From Leptolyngbya subtilissima AS-A7 (lineage in GTDB: Bacteria; Cyanobacteriota; Cyanobacteriia; Phormidesmidales; Phormidesmidaceae), in contig NZ_JAMPKY010000009.1 in NCBI RefSeq assembly GCF_039962255.1, positions 62,001-126,000 of the forward strand: DNA of 64,000 nucleotides, written 5' to 3'. The notes below the pieces were generated by a model. That model was given only the letters and a program-made list of their open reading frames with translations. It was not told the origin of the DNA and searched no databases. Positions within the stretch are counted from its first letter, which is position 1. The number at the start of each line of letters is the position of its first letter. Positions 54,111 through 62,562 of this stretch are shown here, piece by piece. A program made the position numbers and the translations under genes.

Positions 54111-54152
54111 GTAGTTGCTGATACGAGAGCCTCAGGCGATCGCCCGTAAGGT
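54111..54152 (+). promoter_or_regulatory. NtcA-type promoter for the Nit1C operon
   Basis: A perfect GTA-N8-TAC (54111-54124) is followed after 22 nt by TAAGGT (54147-54152), a weak -10, 58 nt before the ATG of the MSMEG_0572 gene. In Synechocystis the homologous sll0783 cluster is nitrogen-starvation-induced. Confidence 0.65.
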
Positions 54153-54210
54153 GCTGAGACATGCAGCCAGACATGCCGCGCTGCCAGCAACTTTGCAAGG
54201 AACTGAATCT

Positions 54211-54693
54211 ATGCCTGAAGTAACTTTGCCAGCCCACCAGGCTGGGGATTTTTTGGTTGACTACGAAGAGAAAGTATTTCCCGATGTGCAGGCCGAACCC
54301 GGCGAAAAAGCCCTGATCACTTTCCACACGGTGGCCTTTGAAGGATCCATCGGTCTGGTGAACCTGCTCCAGGCCACTCGCTTAATCCGTAAGGGTTTTG
54401 AGACCACGGTACTGCTCTACGGCCCTGGCGTCACCCTAGGTGTGCAGCGGGGTTTCCCAAAACTAGGGGATGAAGCCTTCCCTGGCCACATGGCGATGAA
54501 CAACCAAATCGTCAAGGTGATGGAGCTAGGCGGTAAAGTCTACGCCTGCCGCTTCGCCCTTCAGGCCCTCTATGGTCACGGCGAGCCTTCTCTGATCCCC
54601 GGCATTCGACCCATCAACCCCCTCGACGTGCTTGACCTCGTGCTGATGCACCGCAAAGAAGGCGCCTTTATTCTCGACACCTGGACCATGTAG
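54211..54693 (+). CDS. MSMEG_0572/Sll0783 nitrogen-starvation response protein
   Basis: 160 residues from the ATG at 54211 (AAGGAA upstream); a longer open frame from 54115 would include the promoter and is rejected. It contains [37 protein letters not shown] and H-M-A-M-N-N-Q. The Synechocystis homologue Sll0783 is needed for PHB formation under nitrogen starvation; its chemistry is unknown. It begins the plus-strand Nit1C operon. Confidence 0.85.
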   Translation: MPEVTLPAHQAGDFLVDYEEKVFPDVQAEPGEKALITFHTVAFEGSIGLVNLLQATRLIRKGFETTVLLYGPGVTLGVQRGFPKLGDEAFPGHMAMNNQIVKVMELGGKVYACRFALQALYGHGEPSLIPGIRPINPLDVLDLVLMHRKEGAFILDTWTM

Positions 54694-54755
54694 AGACTCG
54701 TCAGCCTGCATCGGGTGGGCAATGCCCACCACCCCTCCTCCCACCCCCAAATCCC

Positions 54756-55802
54756 ATGGATTACACCAAGACCATTCGAGCCGCTGCTGCGCAGATTAGC
54801 CCTGTGCTGTTCAGCTGCGACGGCACCACCGAGAAGGTGCTGGAGACGATCGCCCAGGCTGCCCAGGCCGGAGTGAAGCTAATCGTCTTTCCAGAAACCT
54901 TTATTCCCTACTACCCCTACTTCTCATTTGTGCAGCCGCCCGTTCTCATGGGTAAAGAGCACATGCGGCTGTACGAAGAGGCCGTGGTAGTGCCGGGGCC
55001 GGTGACCGATGCGGTGGGCCGGGCGGCGCGCTCCTACGGCATGGTGGTGGTGCTGGGGGTGAACGAGCGGGAGGCCGGCTCGATCTACAACACCCAGTTA
55101 ATCTTTGACGCTGACGGCACCCTAGTGCTGAAGCGGCGCAAAATCACCCCTACTTACCACGAACGCATGGTCTGGGGGCAAGGGGATGGGGCCGGGCTGA
55201 AGGTGGTGGAAACAGCGGTGGGACGCGTTGGGGCGCTGGCCTGCTGGGAGCACTACAACCCCCTCGCCCGCTACGCGCTGATGACTCAGCATGAGCAGAT
55301 TCACTGCGGTCAGTTTCCCGGGTCGATGGTGGGGCAGATTTTTGGCGACCAAATGGAGGTCACCATGCGCCACCACGCCCTAGAATCGGGCTGCTTTGTG
55401 GTCAACGCCACTGGCTGGCTCACGCCAGAGCAAAAGCAGCAGATTACCGCTGATGAGGGGATGCACCGCGTGCTGTCGGGGGGGTGCTACACCGCCATTA
55501 TTAGCCCTGAAGGAGTGCCCCTGAGCGAGCCCATTACCGATGGGGAGGGGCTGGCGATCGCCGATCTCGACTTTTCGCTAATCACCAAACGCAAGCGCAT
55601 GATGGACTCGGTAGGCCACTACGCCCGCCCCGACCTGCTGCGCCTGCGGTTAAATGCCGAACCCTGGTCGGTGGTAGAAACGCCCGGCCCGGCGGCCCAG
55701 ATTTCCTCCAGCATGAACGGAGCCTCGCAGACTGCCCCAGCATTGGTAGACGAAGCAGCCGTTGGCCTACCCCCCAACAGCCTTGGTCTGCCAACCTCAT
55801 AG
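54756..55802 (+). CDS. Nit1-type nitrilase
   Basis: 348 residues. The nitrilase triad is visible: Glu47 (V-F-P-E-T-F), Lys129 ([10 protein letters not shown]) and Cys163 ([10 protein letters not shown]). Length and motif positions match Nit6803 of Synechocystis with a 6-residue offset. It hydrolyses nitriles to acids and ammonia; the natural substrate in Nit1C is debated, with cyanide assimilation proposed. A non-conserved tail follows residue 310. Confidence 0.92.
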   Translation: MDYTKTIRAAAAQISPVLFSCDGTTEKVLETIAQAAQAGVKLIVFPETFIPYYPYFSFVQPPVLMGKEHMRLYEEAVVVPGPVTDAVGRAARSYGMVVVLGVNEREAGSIYNTQLIFDADGTLVLKRRKITPTYHERMVWGQGDGAGLKVVETAVGRVGALACWEHYNPLARYALMTQHEQIHCGQFPGSMVGQIFGDQMEVTMRHHALESGCFVVNATGWLTPEQKQQITADEGMHRVLSGGCYTAIISPEGVPLSEPITDGEGLAIADLDFSLITKRKRMMDSVGHYARPDLLRLRLNAEPWSVVETPGPAAQISSSMNGASQTAPALVDEAAVGLPPNSLGLPTS

Positions 55803-55912
55803 GTCAAAATAGGCCAAAAATTTCGCAGCTCAATAGGTTTGAATGTGCTCGCTAGCCAGTTTTTAGCGGGACTGATTGACGCAGGTTTTTATTGGGTATT
55901 GAACATCAGGCC

Positions 55913-57001
55913 ATGAACAAGCAGCGGTTGATTACAGAGTTACAAACCCACGGGCTGCGGCTGGTGGAATCTACCCCTGGAGCAGCGGGGCGGCGGGGCG
56001 GGGCAGGCCCCTCTGACCACCGCGCCATTACCATCGACGGTACTACCGTCATGGTGCCGATCTACACCGACAACGCTGCCCACTCCCCCTACACCCTCAA
56101 AGCCACCGCCGCCAGCCCTCTACATCTAGAGGCCTCGGGGGAAGCCATCACCCCTGTTGATGTGCCCAACGCGCCAAAGTTCTACGGTCTGACCACCGCC
56201 GATGGTATTCCCTACTCGAAGATTGCCCTCCTCCACGGGCGCGATGTGCTGGCAACCACGGTGCAGCAAACCTGTATGCGCTATCGCGACCCGGCTACAG
56301 CCTGCCAGTTCTGCGCTATCGAAAAGTCCCTAGACGCGGGGCGCACCATCGCGCGCAAAACGCCGCAACAGCTGGCGGAGGTAGCCGAAGCTGCCGTGCG
56401 GCTAGATGGGGTAACCAACATGATCATGACGACGGGAACGCCGAATACAAGCGATCGCGGTGCCGCCTATCTCACCGAATGCGCCGCCGCCATTCGCCAG
56501 CGAGTACCGAACTTGCCCATTCAGGCCCAGTGCGAACCGCCGGATGATTTCATCTGGTTTGAGCGTATGAAGGCAGCGGGCGTCGACAGCCTAGGCATGC
56601 ACCTAGAGGCGGTGGATCCTGACGTGCGAGCCAGAATTATGCCCGGCAAAGCAGAAGTTCCTCTCACTGTCTACTTCGCGGCCTTTGAGGCGGCGGTGAA
56701 CGTGTTTGGCTGGGGCCAGGTGAGCACCTACCTGCTGGCGGGCCTGGGCGACAGTTTAGAAACCTTGGTGGAAGTGAGCGATCGCCTCATCCAAATGGGC
56801 GTCTACCCCTTTGTGGTCCCCTTTGTCCCCATTGGTGAAACGCCGCTGGCCCATCATCCTTCCCCCAGCAGCGAGTTTATGTTCACGCTCTACCAGCGGG
56901 TAGGAGCGCTGCTGAAGCAGTCGGGCATGGCCTCGGCCGATATGAAGGCAGGCTGCGCCAAGTGCGGCGCTTGTTCGGCTCTGTCCACGTTTGAGGGTTA
57001 A
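55913..57001 (+). CDS. MSMEG_0568-type radical SAM protein
   Basis: 362 residues from the ATG at 55913 (TTG at 55892 also open). Cysteines in Q-T-C-M-R-Y-R-D-P-A-T-A-C-Q-F-C form a C-x9-C-x2-C cluster, unlike C-x3-C-x2-C, as in this family. A C-terminal C-A-K-C-G-A-C-S-A-L-S probably binds a second cluster. It follows the nitrilase in the Nit1C operon. The reaction is unknown. Confidence 0.85.
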   Translation: MNKQRLITELQTHGLRLVESTPGAAGRRGGAGPSDHRAITIDGTTVMVPIYTDNAAHSPYTLKATAASPLHLEASGEAITPVDVPNAPKFYGLTTADGIPYSKIALLHGRDVLATTVQQTCMRYRDPATACQFCAIEKSLDAGRTIARKTPQQLAEVAEAAVRLDGVTNMIMTTGTPNTSDRGAAYLTECAAAIRQRVPNLPIQAQCEPPDDFIWFERMKAAGVDSLGMHLEAVDPDVRARIMPGKAEVPLTVYFAAFEAAVNVFGWGQVSTYLLAGLGDSLETLVEVSDRLIQMGVYPFVVPFVPIGETPLAHHPSPSSEFMFTLYQRVGALLKQSGMASADMKAGCAKCGACSALSTFEG

Positions 57002-57006
57002 CGACT

Positions 57007-57525
57007 ATGGCTCTCCATCGCTATAGCTTTGAACTGGCTAAAACTCCCCACGACTTAGAAGGCTACTTTGCCCTACGTCAGGCTATTTTTTGCGAAGAAC
57101 AGGGGCTATTTGATCACGACGACGCCGATACCCTCGACGGTGTGGCCTATCCCATCGTCGCCATCGACCACGAGGCATCCTTGGAAAATCGCGTAGTGGG
57201 TGTGGTGCGCATTTACGAAAAATCGCCGCGGCTCTGGTACGGCGGACGGCTGGGGGTGCATCCCCACTATCGCCGGGTAGGGCGCATCGGCAAAGGATTG
57301 ATTCACAAGGCAGTGACCACGGCAAATACCTGGGGCTGCGATCGCTTCCTCGCCACCGTTCAAGAGCAAAACGTCCGCTTCTTCCAACGCCTCCACTGGG
57401 ACTCGCTAGAGGAAATGGTGCTGTGCGATCGCAACCACCACCTGATGGAAGCCGATCTAGCCCACTATCCCCCCGGCGATGAGATGCGGCCCGTTCTGCC
57501 TTGGTCGGTGCAGCAGGTGTCGTGA
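57007..57525 (+). CDS. MSMEG_0567-type GNAT acetyltransferase
   Basis: 172 residues. GNAT features are A-L-R-Q-A-I-F-C-E-E-Q-G-L-F, V-V-G-V-V-R-I-Y-E, G-R-L-G-V-H-P-H-Y-R-R-V-G-R-I-G-K-G-L-I (acetyl-CoA loop) and V-R-F-F-Q-R-L-H-W. It starts 5 nt after the radical SAM gene. In mycobacteria this domain is fused to the AIR-synthase-like protein; here they are separate, as in Synechocystis. Confidence 0.85.
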   Translation: MALHRYSFELAKTPHDLEGYFALRQAIFCEEQGLFDHDDADTLDGVAYPIVAIDHEASLENRVVGVVRIYEKSPRLWYGGRLGVHPHYRRVGRIGKGLIHKAVTTANTWGCDRFLATVQEQNVRFFQRLHWDSLEEMVLCDRNHHLMEADLAHYPPGDEMRPVLPWSVQQVS

Positions 57526-57528
57526 AGT

Positions 57529-57552
57529 GTGGATGGGTGGATGGGTGGATGC
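57529..57552. repeat. Octamer tandem repeat
   Basis: Three tandem GTGGATGG-type units (last base of the third differs) lie just after the GNAT stop codon. Confidence 0.7.
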
Positions 57553-57666
57553 GCGCAGACTAAGAACTGGTTGAAAGCTTCCCACTAGCCACTTTGCAGA
57601 ACATAAGTTTAACCCGATGATCAGTCAATCCTTTCCGTGGGGTGAAGGGCGGCGGATGTTGATTTG

Positions 57667-57727
57667 CGCCCCAGTAGGGGCGACGTCCCTTCGAGAAGGG
57701 GGTCTGGGGCCAGCGAAATGGCCCCAG
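57667..57727. repeat. Row of three hairpins within the Nit1C operon
   Basis: CGCCCC-AGTA-GGGGCG (57667-57682), CCCTTC-GA-GAAGGG (57687-57700) and CTGGGGCCA-GCGAAA-TGGCCCCAG (57704-57727) follow one another in the 292-nt gap before the AIR-synthase-like gene. It looks like a REP/MITE-type element or an mRNA-processing site. Confidence 0.65.
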
Positions 57728-57817
57728 CGGTAGATCTGGCTTTCTTCCCACTCGCCTTCGCTAGCAACACATTCCATGCCCCATCAGGTAACCTCTCCAA
57801 GCATCCCTCAAGCATTT

Positions 57818-58810
57818 ATGTCAGACGAGCTAAAGCTATGGGAACTGGCCGCTGAACTACGGCGATCGCTCGGCATTCTCCACAAGCAAGACATCCAAAC
57901 AGCAGCGGATCGCCTGGGTGCCCACGTGCGTTCCACTACCCAAGAACCTATCTTGCTGGGGGATGACTGCGCTGCCATCCCCGATGGCGACGGCTACCTG
58001 CTGCTGGCCGCCGAAGGCATGTGGCCCACCCTTGTGGAGACCGATCCCTGGTTTGCCGGTTGGTGCGCCGTAATGGTCAACGTCAGTGACATCTACGCGA
58101 TGGGGGGCCGGCCGATCGCTGTAGTTGACACCATCTGGGCCCAGTCCGCAGCATCAATAGATCCCCTTTGGCAGGGCATGGTCGCTGCCTCCCAAGCCTT
58201 CAACGTGCCGATTGTGGGTGGCCACACCAGTTGCCACAGCCCCTACGAAGCTCTATCAGTCGCCATTCTGGGCCGGGCCCAGCGCCTGATCACCAGTTTC
58301 AGCGCTCAACCGGGAGATGTGCTGCTCCACGTCACCGACATGCAGGGGCACATGCATCCTCAGTACTCGTTTTGGAATGCGGCGACGGATTGCGATCGCG
58401 ATCGCCTGCAAGCCAACCTAGAGCTGCTGCCCACCCTAGCCGAATCGGGCCTCTGCGACACCGGCAAAGACATCAGCATGGGCGGCATCATCGGCACCAC
58501 CCTCATGCTGATGGAGACTTCGAACTGCGGGGCTGTGCTGGATTTAGGGGCGACCGCCCCACCCCCTCAAGTAGACCTGCTGCCGTGGCTACTTAGCTTC
58601 CCCAGCTACGGCTATCTGCTCAGCGTGCGCCCCGAAGCTGTAGAACAAATACAGCCCCCGTTCCACAACCAAGGATTGGTATGTGAACCCGTGGGCAAAA
58701 TTACTGAAGGCCAAACCCTCACCCTCCATCTAGGCGATGCAACCTGTTGCTTCTGGGATTTCGCCACCGAACCACTTACCGGCTTTAGCGGCGGCGACCA
58801 GCCTAGATAA
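57818..58810 (+). CDS. Sll0787-type AIR synthase-like protein
   Basis: 330 residues from the ATG at 57818 (an ATG at 57776 would add 14). The ATP-grasp-like PurM fold shows L-L-G-D-D-C-A-A-I, V-N-V-S-D-I-Y-A-M-G-G-R-P, G-G-H-T-S and K-D-I-S-M-G-G-I-I-G-T. The family (MSMEG_0567 C-terminal part, Sll0787) belongs to Nit1C; the substrate is unknown. Upstream is a row of hairpins, so its mRNA level may differ from the first four genes. Confidence 0.82.
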   Translation: MSDELKLWELAAELRRSLGILHKQDIQTAADRLGAHVRSTTQEPILLGDDCAAIPDGDGYLLLAAEGMWPTLVETDPWFAGWCAVMVNVSDIYAMGGRPIAVVDTIWAQSAASIDPLWQGMVAASQAFNVPIVGGHTSCHSPYEALSVAILGRAQRLITSFSAQPGDVLLHVTDMQGHMHPQYSFWNAATDCDRDRLQANLELLPTLAESGLCDTGKDISMGGIIGTTLMLMETSNCGAVLDLGATAPPPQVDLLPWLLSFPSYGYLLSVRPEAVEQIQPPFHNQGLVCEPVGKITEGQTLTLHLGDATCCFWDFATEPLTGFSGGDQPR

Positions 58811-58879
58811 ACCAATGACGCGCAATCTGCATAAGCTAGAAAGAGAGTATCGCTGGTTTTCCGTTGCGAGGTGTTGCCG

Positions 58880-59422
58880 ATGACCATTGCCACCCAACTA
58901 CTCACTCTCAACGAGTTTTTAGAACTCCCTGAGACCAAGCCCGCCTCAGAATTTATCAACGGCAAAATTTTTCAAAAGCCCATGCCCCAGGGAGAACACA
59001 GCCTATTACAAGGCCAGCTTTGTGAGACTATAAACCAGCAGGCCAGGCAAGCCACTGTGGCTATGGCGTTTCCAGAACTGCGCTGTACCTTTGGCAACAA
59101 ATCGGTGGTGCCCGACGTGGCAGTCTTTCGATGGCTTCGCATTCCTCGCCAGCCGTCTGGGCGAATTGTCAATCGGTTTGACCTTCCCCCCGACTGGTCG
59201 ATTGAAATTTTATCGCCTGAGCAAAGCCAGTCTCGGGTGCTCAGCAACTTGCTCCACTGTGCTCAGCATGGCACCGAACTCGGTTGGCTAATTGACCCTG
59301 CTGAGGAGACCGTGCTGATTGTCTGGCCCGACCAACGGGTGCAATTTCTCGAAGGAGAGGCGCGGCTGCCCACAATTGAGGGTGTTGAGCTATCGCTTAC
59401 GGTTGCTGAGATTTTTAGATGA
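58880..59422 (+). CDS. Uma2-family restriction endonuclease-like protein
   Basis: 180 residues from the ATG at 58880 (GTG at 58871 is an alternative). The Uma2/DUF820 pattern is E-F-L-E-L-P-E-T-K-P-A-S-E-F-I-N-G-K-I-F, H-S-L-L-Q-G-Q-L, V-P-D-V-A-V-F (PD of the nuclease fold) and I-E-I-L-S-P-E-Q-S. Uma2 proteins are very abundant in cyanobacteria and their role is unknown. It lies inside the Nit1C cluster and its stop overlaps the next start by 4 nt, so it seems inserted and coupled. Confidence 0.88.
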   Translation: MTIATQLLTLNEFLELPETKPASEFINGKIFQKPMPQGEHSLLQGQLCETINQQARQATVAMAFPELRCTFGNKSVVPDVAVFRWLRIPRQPSGRIVNRFDLPPDWSIEILSPEQSQSRVLSNLLHCAQHGTELGWLIDPAEETVLIVWPDQRVQFLEGEARLPTIEGVELSLTVAEIFR

Positions 59423-60603
59423 TTAATCCTCTAATGGTCCCTCTTCGGGTTGCTCTGCTGACCTACGCCACCAAGCTACGCGGTAGCGTTGTGCATACGC
59501 TGGAGTTGGCAACGGCGCTGACAGAACTGGGGCATCAAGTCTGCGTTTACGCCCTCGATAAAGACGGCCAAGGCTTCGATCGAGCGATTCCAGCCAAGGT
59601 TCAGTTAGTACCTGCCAAACCGCCCCCGGCTGGCCTATCCCCTGACCAGGCTATCGACGCGCTGATTCGCCAGCGCATTCAAGAATTTGTCGATTACTTT
59701 TTGGCTTGTCCCGATCGCCACGATATCTACCACGCCCAAGACTGTATTGGTGCCAATGCCCTGGTGCAGCTGCGGCAGCAGGGCCGAGTGCCCAACGTAG
59801 TGCGTACTGTTCACCACATCGAAGACTACGCCAGCGTTTACCTTCAGCAGTGCCAAGATAAGTCGATTCGGGATCCTGATCTGTGTTTGTGCGTAAGCGA
59901 TCGCTGGCACCAGGCTCTCCGAGACGAGTACGCTATCGAAGCCCCCCGAGTGCTCAACGGCGTGGATCTGCGGCGATTCTCTCCAATTCCCTCCGACCAA
60001 GAAGAGGCTCTCAAAGTTCGCTACGGCCTGAGCGGATCGCCTATCTTTCTCACCGTGGGGGGCATTGAGCCGCGCAAGAATTCTATTCGTTTGCTAGAAG
60101 CGTTTGCCCAGGTGCTCACCACCCATCCCCAGGCGCAGCTTGTCATTGCCGGTGGAGCCACCCTATTTGACTACGAACCCTACCGGCAAACGTTCTTTGC
60201 CCGGGCAAAAGATCTAGAGCAGCAGCACGGCCCATTGATGGGTCAATCCGTCCTGCTCCCAGGGGTGATTCCCGATGAAGATTTACCTGCGCTTTACCGC
60301 GCCGCCGATGTGTTTTGCTTTCCTTCGACCAAAGAGGGCTGGGGGTTGGTGGTGTTAGAGGCGATCGCCTCAGGCTTACCCGTCATCACCGCTGACCAGC
60401 CTCCGTTTACCGAATTTCTTAGCTCAAGCCAGGCTCTATTAGTCAATCCCGACTTGCCCTCTGCTATTGCCGCTGCCATGGTTGCGGCAATAGACCCTAG
60501 GACAGCAGATCAGCTCGTCCAGCATAGTCAGGCGGTGCTGCCCAACTACACCTGGGAAAAATCGGCTAGCCTGCACGTAACTCACTACCAAACCTTGATA
60601 TAG
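59419..60603 (+). CDS. MSMEG_0565-type glycosyltransferase
   Basis: 394 residues, GT4 family with GT-B fold: K-L-R-G-S-V-V-H-T-L-E-L-A near the start, V-G-G-I-E-P-R-K-N-S-I and the donor-site motif P-S-T-K-E-G-W-G-L-V-V-L-E-A-I-A-S-G-L-P. It is the last Nit1C gene; the sugar acceptor is unknown, possibly a small metabolite made by the cluster. It overlaps the Uma2 gene by 4 nt. Confidence 0.83.
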   Translation: MINPLMVPLRVALLTYATKLRGSVVHTLELATALTELGHQVCVYALDKDGQGFDRAIPAKVQLVPAKPPPAGLSPDQAIDALIRQRIQEFVDYFLACPDRHDIYHAQDCIGANALVQLRQQGRVPNVVRTVHHIEDYASVYLQQCQDKSIRDPDLCLCVSDRWHQALRDEYAIEAPRVLNGVDLRRFSPIPSDQEEALKVRYGLSGSPIFLTVGGIEPRKNSIRLLEAFAQVLTTHPQAQLVIAGGATLFDYEPYRQTFFARAKDLEQQHGPLMGQSVLLPGVIPDEDLPALYRAADVFCFPSTKEGWGLVVLEAIASGLPVITADQPPFTEFLSSSQALLVNPDLPSAIAAAMVAAIDPRTADQLVQHSQAVLPNYTWEKSASLHVTHYQTLI

Positions 60604-60772
60604 CGTCGAATTTGCCACTCAAACCCCGCTCAGCAGAGAGAATTCTGACTACCATAGATGCAGGGCAGCCGCCGTTAATTAGAGCACGGTTGCCGGTCAA
60701 ATTTTACAAAACTGAGTTTCTGGAACTTGTTAGGGTTCCAATCCATTTGTTCACCTCAAGAGGGTCGTCTGA

Positions 60773-61393
60773 GTGGCTGCTGCCATGGTCAATGCTGTTT
60801 CTACCCCTGCCCCTGCCGATACACTGCCTCCTCTAGTCGATGCTTCGCCCGATGAGGTGCAGCTCAGTTTGCCCGTCGAAGAGCCAGCCCCCGAGCCGCT
60901 AACCATTCCCCCAGCGACGCTGGCTCTGGCAGCTCAAGACGTGCGTATGGTGCTGCGCGAGCAAAATGAGCAAAGCCAAATTTTGACCACCAAGCTTAAT
61001 ATCTTGTTTGTGGCCAATGGGGCGCTGCTGACGAGCCTCAGCATTTCACGGTTGCTGGTGAGCGGTAGCGTGTTTAGTATCGCCGAAATTGTTGGGTTCT
61101 TGGCTAGCTTCTCGCTGCTGATGGGAGCATTTTTACCCCGTCAGGTGGCCGTTACTCCCAACCTAGAAGATCGTAAGTTTTTAGAAACCTATCTGGCCTT
61201 ATCTGAGCAAGATTACCAGCTGCAAATGCTGGTCAATCTGTCTGAAACCTACAACGCCAATAAGCAACGGCTTGAAGATACTTCGCAAAGCCTTAAATAT
61301 GCGGCCTACACCATCTGGAGCACAACTGTTATCATGCTGGTACATATCCTGGTAATTTACGTGGCTACCGGGTCATCTTCTGGGTTAATCTAG
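60773..61393 (+). CDS. Orphan membrane protein resembling PycTM/SLATT-type effectors
   Basis: 206 residues from GTG 60773 (ATG 60785 possible). After a Pro-rich N-terminus, an amphipathic segment Q-S-Q-I-L-T-T-K-L-N-I-L-F-V-A-N-G-A-L-L leads into TM1 (about 74-95) and TM2 (102-122), then a helical soluble part with L-S-E-Q-D-Y-Q-L-Q-M-L and K-Y-A-A-Y running into TM3 (177-198). The layout resembles DUF5706/PycTM and SLATT effector families, in which a ligand or nucleotide signal triggers membrane damage; no cyclase is adjacent, so the role is inferred. Confidence 0.5.
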   Translation: MAAAMVNAVSTPAPADTLPPLVDASPDEVQLSLPVEEPAPEPLTIPPATLALAAQDVRMVLREQNEQSQILTTKLNILFVANGALLTSLSISRLLVSGSVFSIAEIVGFLASFSLLMGAFLPRQVAVTPNLEDRKFLETYLALSEQDYQLQMLVNLSETYNANKQRLEDTSQSLKYAAYTIWSTTVIMLVHILVIYVATGSSSGLI

Positions 61394-61461
61394 CGCCAGT
61401 CTAGAGACTCTGCTAGAAGCTCTGGCTCTAACGTTTTTGACCGCATTTAGCGGGAACCAGT

Positions 61462-61767
61462 ATGAGTGATGGACAGCAAGAAACGACTCTAGAGCGGCGC
61501 GTGGCGTTGCCCGAGCCCGATGCGAGCAACATTACCGTGCTCACTGAGAGTTTGCCCAACGAGCCTGTGCTCCCCTGGCACCACTTCGATTCGCCCTGGT
61601 TAGAGCGCGATGAAGCAGCGACATCGGCTGAGAGTGATTCTGAGGCTCCTTCGGAAGATAGCGCTGATTCTGAACCCACTGAGCAGCTTACGCTGGATCT
61701 AGAGACGCTGGTAAGTGTCCTAGACAATAAGCTCAACGACGATGAGCCCAAAGACGCTGCCGCTTAG
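61462..61767 (+). CDS. Acidic protein of unknown function
   Basis: 101 residues, rich in Glu, Asp and Ser (a run of S-E-S-D-S-E-A in the middle), ending in a helix L-D-L-E-T-L-V-S-V-L-D-N-K-L. No family recognised. It is 68 nt downstream of the membrane protein gene and could be transcribed with it. Confidence 0.5.
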   Translation: MSDGQQETTLERRVALPEPDASNITVLTESLPNEPVLPWHHFDSPWLERDEAATSAESDSEAPSEDSADSEPTEQLTLDLETLVSVLDNKLNDDEPKDAAA

Positions 61768-61974
61768 AACAAGGTACAGCCACCCTCACGTTGGTTAAGT
61801 GCTCCAAGGCAGCTAGGGTATTCAAAGGGCTCCGAGCGATCGCTATGGGCGATTGTTGAAGATTGGACAGCCGAGACGGCTATTCCACAAGAATTTCCCA
61901 GAGAATCCCAAGACGCAAATGACCAACTTTTGTGAGATGGGCCTCTGGCCTGTCATGGTTGGCACTCTTTTGGT

Positions 61975-62424
61975 TTACATCAGACCCAGCTGGGGTTTTT
62001 CGTTATAGGTAATCCAGTGGAGATTTAGCGTTTTAAGGATATCGACTAGCTGATCAAAGTCGGGCGGTTTAGCAATGTAGGCGTTGGCACCCAAGTCGTA
62101 GAGGCGATTGACATCGGTATATTCTCTGGATGAGGTGAGCGCCACCACGGGCAAGCGCCGGAGTTGGGGCTGTTGGCGAATCCAGGCTAATACTTCGGCC
62201 CCCGATCGCCGCGGCAGCTTGAGATCGAGCAGTACAAATACAGGCAATGGATAGGTGGCGCGATCGCTGTAGGGCGCTTCTCCGTTGAGGTACTGAAGTG
62301 CTGCATCACCGTCGCTGACCACCTGTACCAAGGTGGTGATATTAGCTTTGCGAAAGGCCCGCTGAACTAAAAAAACATCCTTAGGATTGTCTTCGACCAG
62401 TAATATGGTGTGTTCTGTGCTCAT
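61975..62424 (-). CDS. Single-domain response regulator, Rcp1-like
   Basis: 149 residues. Receiver domain with acidic pocket V-E-D-N-P-K-D, phosphoacceptor in L-L-D-L-K-L-P-R-R-S-G, Thr in A-L-T-S-S and Lys in A-K-P-P. The Rcp1 family serves phytochrome-type kinases. The hybrid kinase gene lies directly upstream on the same strand (139 nt), a likely partner. Confidence 0.88.
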   Translation of the reverse strand: MSTEHTILLVEDNPKDVFLVQRAFRKANITTLVQVVSDGDAALQYLNGEAPYSDRATYPLPVFVLLDLKLPRRSGAEVLAWIRQQPQLRRLPVVALTSSREYTDVNRLYDLGANAYIAKPPDFDQLVDILKTLNLHWITYNEKPQLGLM

Positions 62425-62562
62425 GGGAGAGGGGCAGCCGGGGGAGTGATGATTAGTTTGATTCAGGAAAAACTGGAGAAATTATTCACGCTATTCAGTA
62501 TGGCAACTCAAGGCTACTAATTTAGAGATGGATCAGACCTTGCAACCAAAATCGGGCGCGCC

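Noticed and set aside
54115..54210. Extended N-terminus of the MSMEG_0572 protein
   Set aside because: It would overlap the NtcA box and -10, and the residues are not family-like; the ATG at 54211 is correct.
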